This document shows, piece by piece, positions 16,847-24,444 of a stretch of 64,000 bases of DNA (positions are counted from its first letter, which is position 1; each line of letters starts with the position of its first letter). A model generated the notes under the pieces. It was not told the DNA's origin. It ran no database searches and worked only from the letters and a program-made list of their open reading frames with translations. A program made the position numbers and the translations under genes. The stretch is from CAYRLW01 sp964425215 (GTDB taxonomy: Bacteria; Spirochaetota; Spirochaetia; Treponematales; Breznakiellaceae): positions 1-64,000 of the forward strand of contig CAYRLW010000004.1 in NCBI GenBank assembly GCA_964425215.1, read 5' to 3'.

Positions 16847-18211
16847 CTAATTATTACCCAAAAGGTCCAGATATTTCATCTTTTGGCCCTTTTTGATTTT
16901 AGCTTCCCCGATTAAAAGATCGTATAATTTCCGTTCCCGTATATCTTCCAGGAGGTATTCCCTCATATTTTCTTTTTCGTAGTATTTTTTTACTTCTTCC
17001 ACCGGAACGCCCATTCCTTCGGCCATGGAAGCCATTTCCGCCTCTACCTCGTCTTCCGACGCTTCGATCCCCTGGTCTTTAATCAGCGTATCCACGATTA
17101 AGCGGCTTTTTAAAGCCCGTTCTACCTCGGGCCTCCATTCTTCCACCATCTCTTCGTAGGTTTTTCCCGACCTCTCCATCGCCTTCAGCAACTGATCGCT
17201 GGAAAGGTTATATTGACGGGCCAAGTTTCGCCAGCGGGAATCCTGCTCCAACCGGACCATCGATTCGGGAAGGGTAATCGTCGTGGTTTCCAACATTTTT
17301 GCCAAAAGGGCCTGGACGGTACGTTCGCGGATACGTTTTTCCACGTTCTTTTCCAGGTTCGCTTTCAAATCAGCCTTCAATTCCGCTAGGTTGTGATATT
17401 TTTCGTTCACGTCCTGGGCTAAATCGTCGTCCAGATCGGGAAGTTTTTTTTCTTTTATCGCTTGAACGGTGAGTCGAATCTTTTTAGTCGTTCCCGCTAG
17501 GGTCGAATCTTCAAAATCCGTCGGATACGTTTTGACGATATCCTTGGTTTCGTTCTTTTTCATCCCCACCACATCATCGTCGATCTTAAAGATATTTGCT
17601 CCACTTCCCAGGGTGAATACAAAATCCTGCCGCTGTGAACCCGGAACGACATCGCCGGTTTCGTCCAGCTCCGCGTAACTTAGGGTAATTACATCTCCCT
17701 TAGCCGCCGGAAGGCTTTCATCCTTGTCCAAAACAATGGCGTTCCGATCCCGCAGTTGTTCCAATTCCCTGTTGATATCCTCATCGGTAACTTGGCAAAC
17801 CGGAACTTCCGCTTCTAATCCCTTCCACTGTTCCACCTTTACGGGTGGGAACACATCGTAGGTTACGGTAAAGGTAAGATCCGTATCAAAATCCAAGGTC
17901 GGTTCTTCTTTTACCGAAGGGGTCGAATAGGGGAGGGGACGGGCGTCTTGGGGAAAGTCCTCTTCCTCGAATACGGTTTGCAGAGCCTTTTCCATTATGT
18001 GGCCCATGGCTTCACCTTTAAGGGACGGACCGAATTTTCTTTCGATCACTTCCCGAGGGACCTTGCCTTTTCGGAACCCGGGGAGCTGAATGCTCTTGGT
18101 ATAATTCGCCAATAGTTCGTCATATTGGGCTCGGACATCATCGCGGCCTACGGATAAAACTAACTGAACCGCTGAATTGTCAAGATGGGAAATTTGTTTG
18201 GATACGACCAC
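16847..18211 (-). CDS. tig: trigger factor
   Basis: 454 residues. N-terminal ribosome-binding domain with the signature GFRKGKVPREVIERKFG at about 46-62, then the peptidyl-prolyl isomerase domain (about 165-250), then a long helical C-terminal chaperone domain. It shields nascent chains at the ribosome exit. The start is GTG 18211 with GAGGAAC upstream. It heads the tig-clpP-clpX-lon operon and lies just after the terminator of the tRNA array, 78 nt upstream; I could not find a convincing -35/-10 pair in that interval. Confidence 0.95.
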   Translation of the reverse strand: MVVSKQISHLDNSAVQLVLSVGRDDVRAQYDELLANYTKSIQLPGFRKGKVPREVIERKFGPSLKGEAMGHIMEKALQTVFEEEDFPQDARPLPYSTPSVKEEPTLDFDTDLTFTVTYDVFPPVKVEQWKGLEAEVPVCQVTDEDINRELEQLRDRNAIVLDKDESLPAAKGDVITLSYAELDETGDVVPGSQRQDFVFTLGSGANIFKIDDDVVGMKKNETKDIVKTYPTDFEDSTLAGTTKKIRLTVQAIKEKKLPDLDDDLAQDVNEKYHNLAELKADLKANLEKNVEKRIRERTVQALLAKMLETTTITLPESMVRLEQDSRWRNLARQYNLSSDQLLKAMERSGKTYEEMVEEWRPEVERALKSRLIVDTLIKDQGIEASEDEVEAEMASMAEGMGVPVEEVKKYYEKENMREYLLEDIRERKLYDLLIGEAKIKKGQKMKYLDLLGNN

Positions 18212-18289
18212 TTTAGTTCCTCTTTTTACGTGGATTGCTTATGCTTCGAGAGGATATTCCCAAACGGGCCATATCCCCATCGTTTAAAT

Positions 18290-18317
18290 AAAAAAAGCGA
18301 TCCGCCGACCGGATCGC
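18290..18317 (-). terminator. intrinsic terminator of tRNA array 1
   Basis: Minus strand stem GCGATCCG/CGGATCGC (18317-18310 with 18304-18297), 5-nt loop, then seven T (18296-18290). It closes the tRNA-Leu/tRNA-Gly/array transcript before tig. Confidence 0.9.
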
Positions 18318-18328
18318 CCTTCCTAAGG

Positions 18329-18736
18329 AGCGGGAAACGGGAGTCGGACCCGCGACATACGGCCCTGCGGGCCGTGTGTCGAGCGGAAGGGATAGTACGG
18401 TCCTCCTCCCGCTTTCCTGCCTTAACAATACCAAAGAGCGGGAAACGGGAGTCGGACCCGCGACATACGGCCCTGCGGGCCGTGTGTCGAGCGGAAGGGA
18501 TAGTACGGTCCTCCTCCCGCTTTCCTGCCTTAACAATACCAAAGAGCGGGAAACGGGAGTCGGACCCGCGACATACGGCCCTGCGGGCCGTGTGTCGAGC
18601 GGAAGGGATAGTACGGTCCTCCTCCCGCTTTCCTGCCTTAACAATACCAAAGAGCGGGAAACGGGAGTCGGACCCGCGACATACGGCCCTGCGGGCCGTG
18701 TGTCGATAGGAAAGGATGGTACGGTCCTCCTCCCGC
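18329..18736 (-). repeat. array 1: four tandem tRNA-Gly-like units, 108-nt period
   Basis: Units at 18329-18412, 18437-18520, 18545-18628 and 18653-18736, each 84 nt with 24-nt spacers; the true tRNA-Gly at 18761 is at the next 108-nt step. The first three units and spacers look identical. Read on the minus strand, each unit opens with GCGGGAG, carries an unrelated middle, a hairpin ACGGCCC-GCA-GGGCCGT, and then the last 30 nt of tRNA-Gly unchanged (variable loop, T arm, TTCCCGC, T). The acceptor stem therefore still forms. They lie inside the tRNA transcript, between promoter and terminator. They are not tRNAs: no D arm, and position 33 of the would-be anticodon loop is C. Function unknown. 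Confidence 0.85.
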
Positions 18737-18760
18737 ATTTTGGGATACATATTAACAAAG

Positions 18761-18832
18761 AGCGGGAAACGGGAGTCGGACCCGCGACATCCACCTTGGC
18801 AAGGTGGCGCTCTACCACTGAGCTATTCCCGC
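18761..18832 (-). tRNA. tRNA-Gly(GCC)
   Basis: 72-nt cloverleaf: acceptor GCGGGAA/TTCCCGC, D arm GCTC-AGTGGTA-GAGC, anticodon arm CCACC-TTGCCAA-GGTGG, T arm GCGGG-TCCGACT-CCCGT, discriminator U. No encoded CCA. Position 55, nearly always T (pseudouridine), is C here, while the other tRNAs of the window have TT at 54-55. A second copy lies at 24104-24175. Confidence 0.93.
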
Positions 18833-18868
18833 TTGTATGTTTGACCCTTCCGCGCCTGCTTCTCGGCA

Positions 18869-18949
18869 TGCGAGAGAAGGGACTTGAACCCTTACGCCGA
18901 TGGCACCAGATCCTAAGTCTGGCGTGTATACCAATTTCACCACTCTCGC
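18869..18949 (-). tRNA. tRNA-Leu(UAG)
   Basis: 81-nt class II tRNA: acceptor GCGAGAG/CTCTCGC, anticodon loop CTTAGGA giving UAG, long variable arm TGCCATCGGCGT, T arm AAGGG-TTCAAGT-CCCTT, discriminator A. First gene of the array 1 transcript. Confidence 0.94.
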
Positions 18950-19012
18950 TCGATCATTCCGCCATCGTCCTTTTCCTGTGGGGCTTATTCTGGGAATTGG
19001 AACGACGAAACA

Positions 19013-19041
19013 ATTTTATCGAAACGAATTGTCTCTGTCAA
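19013..19041 (-). promoter_or_regulatory. promoter of the tRNA-Leu/tRNA-Gly/array 1 operon
   Basis: Minus strand TTGACA (19041-19036), 17-nt spacer, TAAAAT (19018-19013): close to consensus. Transcription would run through tRNA-Leu, tRNA-Gly and the four units to the terminator at 18290. Confidence 0.8.
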
Positions 19042-19054
19042 TACGGGCCGTTTA

Positions 19055-19063
19055 TGGTATAAT
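19055..19063 (+). promoter_or_regulatory. extended -10 promoter of the moxR operon
   Basis: TGGTATAAT is a perfect extended -10 element (TGnTATAAT). The -10 ends 6 nt before the ATG at 19070, so the transcript should begin at or within a base or two of the start codon and be leaderless. No good -35 is seen at 16-18 nt. Confidence 0.6.
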
Positions 19064-19069
19064 GGGGCC

Positions 19070-20023
19070 ATGGATGATCGGTTTTCGAAAACCGCTGAAT
19101 TATTCAAAAAGCTGGAGGATTCGGTTCTTACCGCGTTTGTGGGGGATCGTAAACCGGTTCGACTCGCGGTGCTTAGCCTTATGGCGTCTCTTCACGCGTT
19201 GGTTGAAGATATCCCCGGTGTGGGAAAGACAACCCTGGCATTGGCATTGGCTCGTTCGGGGGGGCTTGAGTTCTCCCGAATCCAATTCACCCCCGACCTT
19301 TTGCCTGGCGACGTTCTAGGTCTTTCGGTTTGGGACAGCGTTCAACGGGAATTCGTATACAAAAAGGGACCGATTATGGCTAATTTTGTCCTGGCGGACG
19401 AAATGAACCGGGCTTCGCCCCGGACCCAATCGGCTTTTTTGGAAGCTCTACAGGAGGGCTCCGTTACGGTAGACGGGAACACCCGTCCTTTACCACGCCC
19501 TTTTTTTCTCATGGCCACCCAGAATCCGTTAAACTTCATTGGTACCTTTCCCCTGCCCGAGGCGGAATTGGACCGGTTCGGTCTTTCTTTTTCCATAGGA
19601 TACCCAACCCCTTCGGCGGAAACGGAGATTCTTAGGCGATGGACCGTATCCTCATTAGCGGAAGCGATAACGCCGGTGACGGACAGCGGAGAGATCTCTG
19701 CAAGCAGACGGGTTGTGGAAGCCGTCCGGGTGTCTGAAGCCATCCGCGAGTACATTGTGAGTATTATCCGGGCTACCCGACAATCGGGTGACCTTAAAAT
19801 CGGCGCTAGCCCCCGGGGGGGAGCCTTTTTGCAACAGGCCGCCCGGGCTGTGGCGTTGATGGAAGGGCGGGCTTTTGTTATCCCCGAGGACGTGGAATTC
19901 GTTGCTCCGGCGGTCCTAAGCCATCGGTTGGTCCTATCCTCCCAAGCCCGGCTCGCTGGTAGAGATTCGTCATCGGTGCTTCGGGACATTCTTTCGTCAA
20001 TAAAAAAGCCGACGGGACTGTAA
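19070..20023 (+). CDS. MoxR-family AAA+ ATPase
   Basis: 317 residues with Walker A PGVGKTT near 49-55, Walker B VLADEMNRA and a lid domain typical of MoxR chaperone ATPases. These proteins work with a VWA or DUF58 partner to mature metal-dependent or membrane complexes. Here the next two genes encode a DUF58 protein and a TgpA-type membrane transglutaminase, the usual three-gene set, 1 nt apart or overlapping. The ATG is at or near the predicted transcription start and has no Shine-Dalgarno sequence, suggesting leaderless translation. The substrate is unknown. Confidence 0.9.
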   Translation: MDDRFSKTAELFKKLEDSVLTAFVGDRKPVRLAVLSLMASLHALVEDIPGVGKTTLALALARSGGLEFSRIQFTPDLLPGDVLGLSVWDSVQREFVYKKGPIMANFVLADEMNRASPRTQSAFLEALQEGSVTVDGNTRPLPRPFFLMATQNPLNFIGTFPLPEAELDRFGLSFSIGYPTPSAETEILRRWTVSSLAEAITPVTDSGEISASRRVVEAVRVSEAIREYIVSIIRATRQSGDLKIGASPRGGAFLQQAARAVALMEGRAFVIPEDVEFVAPAVLSHRLVLSSQARLAGRDSSSVLRDILSSIKKPTGL

Positions 20024-20024
20024 C

Positions 20025-21275
20025 GTGGGAATCCGAATTTACCCGGTTCCATGGGCCGGTTTCTTCGTCCTATTGGGGCTTTTGGATTCGGTGCGAGGGC
20101 TTGCCGGCCGCCTTTCCGAGGTCATCGGCCTTTCTTTTCTGTTCTTTGTTCTCGCGTCGATTACCCAAACCGTTTTGACGTATTTCTTTTGCGGTTTCCA
20201 TCAAAATTTCTCTACCGATCATCCTGTTCGAGGCATCCCTGTGGATTATAATTTATCGATTCATAATCAATCTCCCTTCCCCTCTTCCCGTATTATTTGC
20301 CGATTTAGCCTTATTGGACCGGCTTTGGAGGGGAATAGGGACCGGGTGTTTTTCTTGGGCGGAAAAAAATCGACGAATTTAACCTTTTCATTTTCATGCG
20401 CATACCGGGGCGTATACGCGTTGGGGCTTCGGCGAATCGTATTCCGGGATGTGTTGGGACTTCTGGATATCGAATACGTCATAGAACCGAGGATATTCTA
20501 CGTCTTCCCGGAAATAGTTTCCTTAAAAACCGAATCCGCGCGGATTGCCGAAGGGCAGGGGGAATTCACTCCTCTTTTTAGAACTGCCCAGACGAGTTCT
20601 GGAGCCAGGGATTATGGGGTCTTTGATACACTTCGGATTTTACGTCCCGGCGAAGGTTCATCCCGGGTCGCGTGGAAACGTTTCGCGGCTACCGGAATAC
20701 CCCAAACGTTTGTCGAGGCCCCCTTGGAAGAGCGGGGCCTTTCCATGGCCCTCGATCTTCGGCCCTCCTCGTATTCCGTTCCCGAGGAGAGCAAAAACGA
20801 ACTTTTGTTAGCCGAGGATTTAGCCGTAAGTGCCGTGTTTTCCCTCCTGCGTCTGTTGATGAGTCAGGGAATACCCGTTGAATTCCGAATGGGAAGCCAA
20901 GAGAGTTGCCGGCTCCTGACGGATTTCCAATCCTGGGAAGCCGTATACGCCGTTTCCACGGGCATTCATTTTAAAGATCCCTTACCACCGTTGACTGCGA
21001 CCCCTGGGGGGAAAACCACGCTTATTGTAAGCCTTCGGTCCATTGCCGATGGAGACCATGGATACGGGATTTCACCTTTCGAACTTTTAGAAGTCGCAGA
21101 AAGAAACGGACACCGTTTGATCCTACTGATCGTTCCTCCCCCGTCTTGTGTTGCGGAAGAACAAGAACGGATGACCTTAGCCCTGGAACGGCTTTTAGTC
21201 TGGCCGAATTACTCCCTTTGCCAGGTTCTGGATACCCGTCGGGGAAAAGAAGGTATAGCCGATGCCCTGGCCTAG
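20025..21275 (+). CDS. DUF58 domain membrane protein
   Basis: 416 residues. Two hydrophobic N-terminal segments (about 8-20 and 33-52) anchor the protein; the C-terminal half has the DUF58 signature (RILRPGEGSSRVAWKRFA near 205) followed by a VWA-like fold. DUF58 proteins occur with MoxR ATPases and TgpA transglutaminases, but their activity is not established. The start is GTG 20025, one base after the moxR stop, with no clear ribosome binding site, so translation is probably coupled. The 3' end overlaps the next gene by 14 nt. Confidence 0.82.
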   Translation: MGIRIYPVPWAGFFVLLGLLDSVRGLAGRLSEVIGLSFLFFVLASITQTVLTYFFCGFHQNFSTDHPVRGIPVDYNLSIHNQSPFPSSRIICRFSLIGPALEGNRDRVFFLGGKKSTNLTFSFSCAYRGVYALGLRRIVFRDVLGLLDIEYVIEPRIFYVFPEIVSLKTESARIAEGQGEFTPLFRTAQTSSGARDYGVFDTLRILRPGEGSSRVAWKRFAATGIPQTFVEAPLEERGLSMALDLRPSSYSVPEESKNELLLAEDLAVSAVFSLLRLLMSQGIPVEFRMGSQESCRLLTDFQSWEAVYAVSTGIHFKDPLPPLTATPGGKTTLIVSLRSIADGDHGYGISPFELLEVAERNGHRLILLIVPPPSCVAEEQERMTLALERLLVWPNYSLCQVLDTRRGKEGIADALA

Positions 21276-23193
21276 GATATTTGTTTTTTTTCGAGTGCTA
21301 GGCGCCTTGAGTATCGCTGTGATTCCCCCTTTTGTACTGGGAATAATGTTGCGGGCCGAAGGGAATTGGGTTCTTCCCCTTTTCGGGGACCTTTTTTCCC
21401 TGGTTTTTTTATTCGCCGCAAAGATTGGGGTAGCTGAGGGTTCAAAAAGACGGTTTTTTTTCCTGCTAGGCCTTGCGGTTAACGTCCTAGGTTCCCTGGT
21501 GCTTATGATTCTTTTGAACGTCAGCCGCCGATCCCTCGCGGAAGCTTGGCTCTACCTCGTGCGGACGGGGCAAGGCCGAGGATTTTTTTCCTTTTTCGCG
21601 GCCCTCCTGTACGGTCTTTTCTGCGCCTACAGCGCGGTCCTTTGTGTATTTAAAGGCTTTATACCCGGATTCCTTGCCTTTTTTGGTATTACCTCCCTAA
21701 CCCTTGGGATTTTATACAATCAGCCTTGGGGATACTTCCTTGCCCTCACCGTGGCATCGGTCGGCGTTTTATACGCTTTGAGTAAAGAGCTTGGACAACC
21801 GGATAGAAAGGACCGTGGGGGGCTGTTCAAGAAAAAAATCATGGCACCCTTACGGTCCCTATCGTTTCCCTTGGTAGTCTGCCTTATTTTTTCGATTCCT
21901 TTTTTCTCCTGGACTGACATCGTGTTTCCCCTTTCTCTGTTTCGATTTATTGATTTTACCCCGTTGGTCCTGGAATACATCCCCTCCCTTCCCCTCTTGC
22001 TCGACGTACCGGGGTACGGGACGGAACTTGCTTCGGCTTCCATCCCGTCGAAGGTTCTCCTTTCCGATCTTCCCCTCTTCCGCGTCCAAGGAAGGGCCTC
22101 CGCACGGCTTTACCTTCAAACGGGTCTAGGCCAAACCTTTACCGGCCGTGGATGGGAACGGATCGATGGACGTAAGGAGTCTCCGATTGCGGTAGAAGAA
22201 GCGGATTCTGGGTCCCATAATCAAAACGACGTGTCGGCCGTATCGATTATGGTGGCTTCCGATTACGGTGATACGATTCCCCTCCCTGAAGGGACTTCGG
22301 TGGTGATCCTCCCATCGTCTTCGCTGGCGGTTGTCGACGCTACATCGGAGAACGGAATCCGGTTCCGGTCTCCCTTGTCCATTGGGAACCGTATTACGGC
22401 CTATTATACAGACCAGATCCCCATAGAGCCGGGAAAGGTTTCGGATTACCTTGCGGGGGGCCCCGATCCCACGGGGAAAATACAAGAACTGGCCGATACG
22501 CTGGGACGGGGTAAAACTCCCTTGGAGAAGGTGAATACCCTGGTGGAGTATCTGGGCAGGAACTGCACGTATCGGACAGAGACCCGGGGTGGCGACCCGA
22601 GCCGAGTTATGGAACGGTTCTTATTCGAAGAACGGGAGGGATTCTGCCTCCATTTCGCGGGGGCCTTCGTGATTTTAGCCCGGCGTATGGGGATTCCCGC
22701 CCTGTTGGTGGAGGGTTACCGGGTAATCCTGGACGATAGTGGGCAGGCTCTTGTTCGAGGTACCGATTCCCACGCGTGGGCTCAGGTTTACTTAGATGGT
22801 CGGTGGCGGCGGATAGACCCTACGCCATCGGCTGTTCCACCTAAGCCGACCATAGAAACCGTTTCTGCCCCTATGGGGGCGGAAAAAAAAGAAGGCGTGA
22901 TAATCGGCCTGCTTTGGTACCGGATCGCCCTCGGCTCTCTTACCCTGGGATTAAGCGTTTTTCTGGTTTACTCTGTCATACTCAGACGAAATCCCGCGGC
23001 CCGTCTTCGGCGAAGGGCCCGCCGAATGATTCGAGAAGGCCTACGAAGGGGTGTGCGGGGTCCAGACGCGCTCGGTTGGCTAGGTTGGGCTCGGGTCATG
23101 ACCCAGGGGGTTGACCCGGAAACTGCTAAAAATATTTTCCAAGTGGCTAACGATATGATTTCTTTGGCCTTCGATCCCGAATCTATTTCATAA
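21262..23193 (+). CDS. TgpA-like membrane protein with transglutaminase domain
   Basis: 643 residues. The first half holds about six hydrophobic segments, then a periplasmic transglutaminase-like domain with the catalytic triad C462 (REGFCLHFA), H504 (DSHAWAQVY) and D519 (RRIDPTPS), then one more membrane segment near 550 and a basic cytoplasmic tail. The fold is shared with protein-crosslinking and protease-type enzymes; the actual reaction is unknown. Third gene of the MoxR/DUF58/TgpA set. Its TAA stop is followed within 12 nt by the inverted-repeat element and array 2. Confidence 0.86.
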   Translation: MPWPRIFVFFRVLGALSIAVIPPFVLGIMLRAEGNWVLPLFGDLFSLVFLFAAKIGVAEGSKRRFFFLLGLAVNVLGSLVLMILLNVSRRSLAEAWLYLVRTGQGRGFFSFFAALLYGLFCAYSAVLCVFKGFIPGFLAFFGITSLTLGILYNQPWGYFLALTVASVGVLYALSKELGQPDRKDRGGLFKKKIMAPLRSLSFPLVVCLIFSIPFFSWTDIVFPLSLFRFIDFTPLVLEYIPSLPLLLDVPGYGTELASASIPSKVLLSDLPLFRVQGRASARLYLQTGLGQTFTGRGWERIDGRKESPIAVEEADSGSHNQNDVSAVSIMVASDYGDTIPLPEGTSVVILPSSSLAVVDATSENGIRFRSPLSIGNRITAYYTDQIPIEPGKVSDYLAGGPDPTGKIQELADTLGRGKTPLEKVNTLVEYLGRNCTYRTETRGGDPSRVMERFLFEEREGFCLHFAGAFVILARRMGIPALLVEGYRVILDDSGQALVRGTDSHAWAQVYLDGRWRRIDPTPSAVPPKPTIETVSAPMGAEKKEGVIIGLLWYRIALGSLTLGLSVFLVYSVILRRNPAARLRRRARRMIREGLRRGVRGPDALGWLGWARVMTQGVDPETAKNIFQVANDMISLAFDPESIS

Positions 23194-23205
23194 AAAAAGA
23201 GCGAA

Positions 23206-23596
23206 TAGTGTCACGAAGATTAGGGAAAAAGTAAAAAAGATGAAAGAATGGGGGTTCAACCTATATAGAGAGCATCTCCCTATAATAGGAACAATCCCAT
23301 GTTTACCCCTTCCAGGTGTCTTAATAAATCCTGTTGCTACCACTATGCGGTCCCCTCTTCTAAGTGTTGGGAAGTCGAAGGATCTTTATAAACCCTTTAT
23401 GCGGGAAACTATGTTTCAGGAACTGGCGTTCCTTTCCCACCTTCATTTGAATATCTTCGATTAAAAGGTTTAAATGAAAGCGGTCTACAATCCCTTAGCC
23501 GGTTTTTTTAACCTACGGGTATCTGCCAAAGTTTGCTTTAGCATGATGGGTTGCGCTGAACGTCAGAGAAAACTTTCCCTAATCTTCGTGACACTA
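23206..23596. mobile_element. 391-bp element with perfect 23-bp terminal inverted repeats (MITE-like or IS remnant)
   Basis: Left end 23206-23228 (starts TAGTGTCACGAAGATTAGGG) and right end 23574-23596 are exact inverted copies. The 345-bp interior has no intact gene; a 74-codon open frame at 23240-23464 has no recognisable domain. The sequence left of the element (AAAAAAAGAGCG) resembles the spacer and first bases of an array 2 unit, and the sequence right of it is the end of such a unit (23602-23620), so the element seems to sit in a damaged unit. No target duplication is evident. The family is not recognised. Confidence 0.6.
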
Positions 23597-23620
23597 CAGA
23601 TGATACGGTCCGGCTCCCGC

Positions 23621-23650
23621 AAAAAAAAGACGATACGTAACCGTATCGTC
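23621..23650 (-). terminator. intrinsic terminator at the distal end of array 2
   Basis: Minus strand GACGATACG-GTTA-CGTATCGTC followed by eight T. It is an exact copy of the terminator at 24065-24094, 444 nt away. Confidence 0.88.
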
Positions 23651-23659
23651 CCAACCGAG

Positions 23660-24064
23660 AGCGGGAAACGGGAGTCGGACCCGCGACATACGGCTCTGCG
23701 AGCCGTGTGTCGAGCGGAAGGGATTGTACGGTCCGCCTCCCGCATTTTGGGGGTATATGTTAAAAAAAAGCGGGAAACGGGAGTCGGACCCGCGACATAC
23801 GGCCTTCGGCCGTGTGTCGAAAGGAAGGGATTGTACGGTCCGGCTCCCGCATTTTGGGGATATATGTTAAAAAAGAGCGGGAAACGGGAGTCGGACCCGC
23901 GACATACGGCCTTCGGCCGTGTGTCGAGCGGAAGGGATTGTACGGTCCGCCTCCCGCATTTTGGGGGTATATGTTAAAAAAAAGCGGGAAACGGGAGTCG
24001 GACCCGCGACATACGGCCTTCGGCCGTGTGTCGAAAGGAAGGGATTGTATGGTCCGGCTCCCGC
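23660..24064 (-). repeat. array 2: four tandem tRNA-Gly-like units plus a truncated one
   Basis: Units at 23660-23743 (84 nt), 23769-23850, 23876-23957 and 23983-24064 (82 nt each), with a fragment at 23602-23620. As in array 1, each starts GCGGGAG and ends with the last 30 nt of tRNA-Gly. The middle hairpin is ACGGCTC-GCA-GAGCCGT in the first unit and ACGGCC-GAA-GGCCGT in the other three. Spacers carry runs of six to eight T on the minus strand right after the unit. Units alternate in pairs (first like third, second like fourth), showing duplication of a dimer. The array lies beyond a terminator that follows tRNA-Gly, so it may be reached only by read-through. Function unknown. Confidence 0.85.
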
Positions 24065-24094
24065 AAAAAAAAGACGATACGTAACCGTATCGTC
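24065..24094 (-). terminator. intrinsic terminator between tRNA-Gly and array 2
   Basis: Minus strand stem GACGATACG/CGTATCGTC, 4-nt loop, eight T. It ends 10 nt after tRNA-Gly, and the first array unit begins at the next base after the T run. Confidence 0.88.
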
Positions 24095-24103
24095 CCAACC
24101 GAG

Positions 24104-24175
24104 AGCGGGAAACGGGAGTCGGACCCGCGACATCCACCTTGGCAAGGTGGCGCTCTACCACTGAGCTATTCCCGC
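24104..24175 (-). tRNA. tRNA-Gly(GCC), second copy
   Basis: Identical in all 72 nt to the copy at 18761-18832, including the unusual T loop TCCGACT with C at position 55. Confidence 0.93.
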
Positions 24176-24198
24176 GCTAACTTCCCTAAGGAAGTAGT

Positions 24199-24271
24199 TG
24201 AGCCGCGAAGGGATCGAACCTTCGACCCGCAGATTAAGAGTCTGCTGCTCTACCAGCTGAGCTAGCGGCCC
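24199..24271 (-). tRNA. tRNA-Lys(CUU)
   Basis: 73-nt cloverleaf: acceptor GGGCCGC/GCGGCTC, anticodon arm GCAGA-CTCTTAA-TCTGC, T arm GAAGG-TTCGATC-CCTTC, discriminator A. Confidence 0.95.
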
Positions 24272-24330
24272 AAAATTAAAAACCTTTGACGTCCGTCCAC
24301 GGACCCTATGCCGTTCGCGTTCGTCCCTCA

Positions 24331-24404
24331 TGCGTCCGACAGGAGTCGAACCTGCGACCTACGGATTCGAAGTCCGTCGCTCTATCCAGCTGAGCTACGA
24401 ACGC
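24331..24404 (-). tRNA. tRNA-Arg(UCG)
   Basis: 74-nt cloverleaf: acceptor GCGTTCG/CGGACGC, anticodon arm ACGGA-CTTCGAA-TCCGT, T arm GCAGG-TTCGACT-CCTGT, discriminator A. Confidence 0.95.
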
Positions 24405-24444
24405 AAGACAGTATTAGTCAGAGCGCCCTATCCGGTTTCGGATG

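Noticed and set aside
18329..18736. tRNA-Cys genes, because GCA is in the hairpin loop
   Set aside because: No D arm, base 33 is C, and array 2 units have a three-base GAA loop; acceptor end is that of glycine.
18213..19062. Long open frames on both strands across array 1, encoding repeated peptides such as RETGVGPATYGP
   Set aside because: They are translations of the tandem tRNA-Gly-like units and tRNA genes in several frames; no ribosome binding sites, and the RNA structures explain the sequence.
23240..23464. 74-codon open frame inside the inverted-repeat element
   Set aside because: No recognisable domain, no ribosome binding site, and atypical composition; more likely remnant sequence.
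18329..24064. CRISPR array
   Set aside because: The repeated part is long (82-84 nt), structured like tRNA, and the spacers are nearly identical rather than diverse; no cas genes nearby.
18329..24175. Attachment sites of an integrated phage or island, since the repeated 30 nt is a tRNA 3' end
   Set aside because: No integrase or phage gene lies between or beside the arrays; the intervening genes (MoxR, DUF58, TgpA) are ordinary. Small tandem integrations in the past remain possible.
23474..24265. Open frames across array 2 and the following tRNA genes
   Set aside because: Same reason as for array 1; repeats of SGKRESDPRHTA-type peptides come from tRNA-like sequence.
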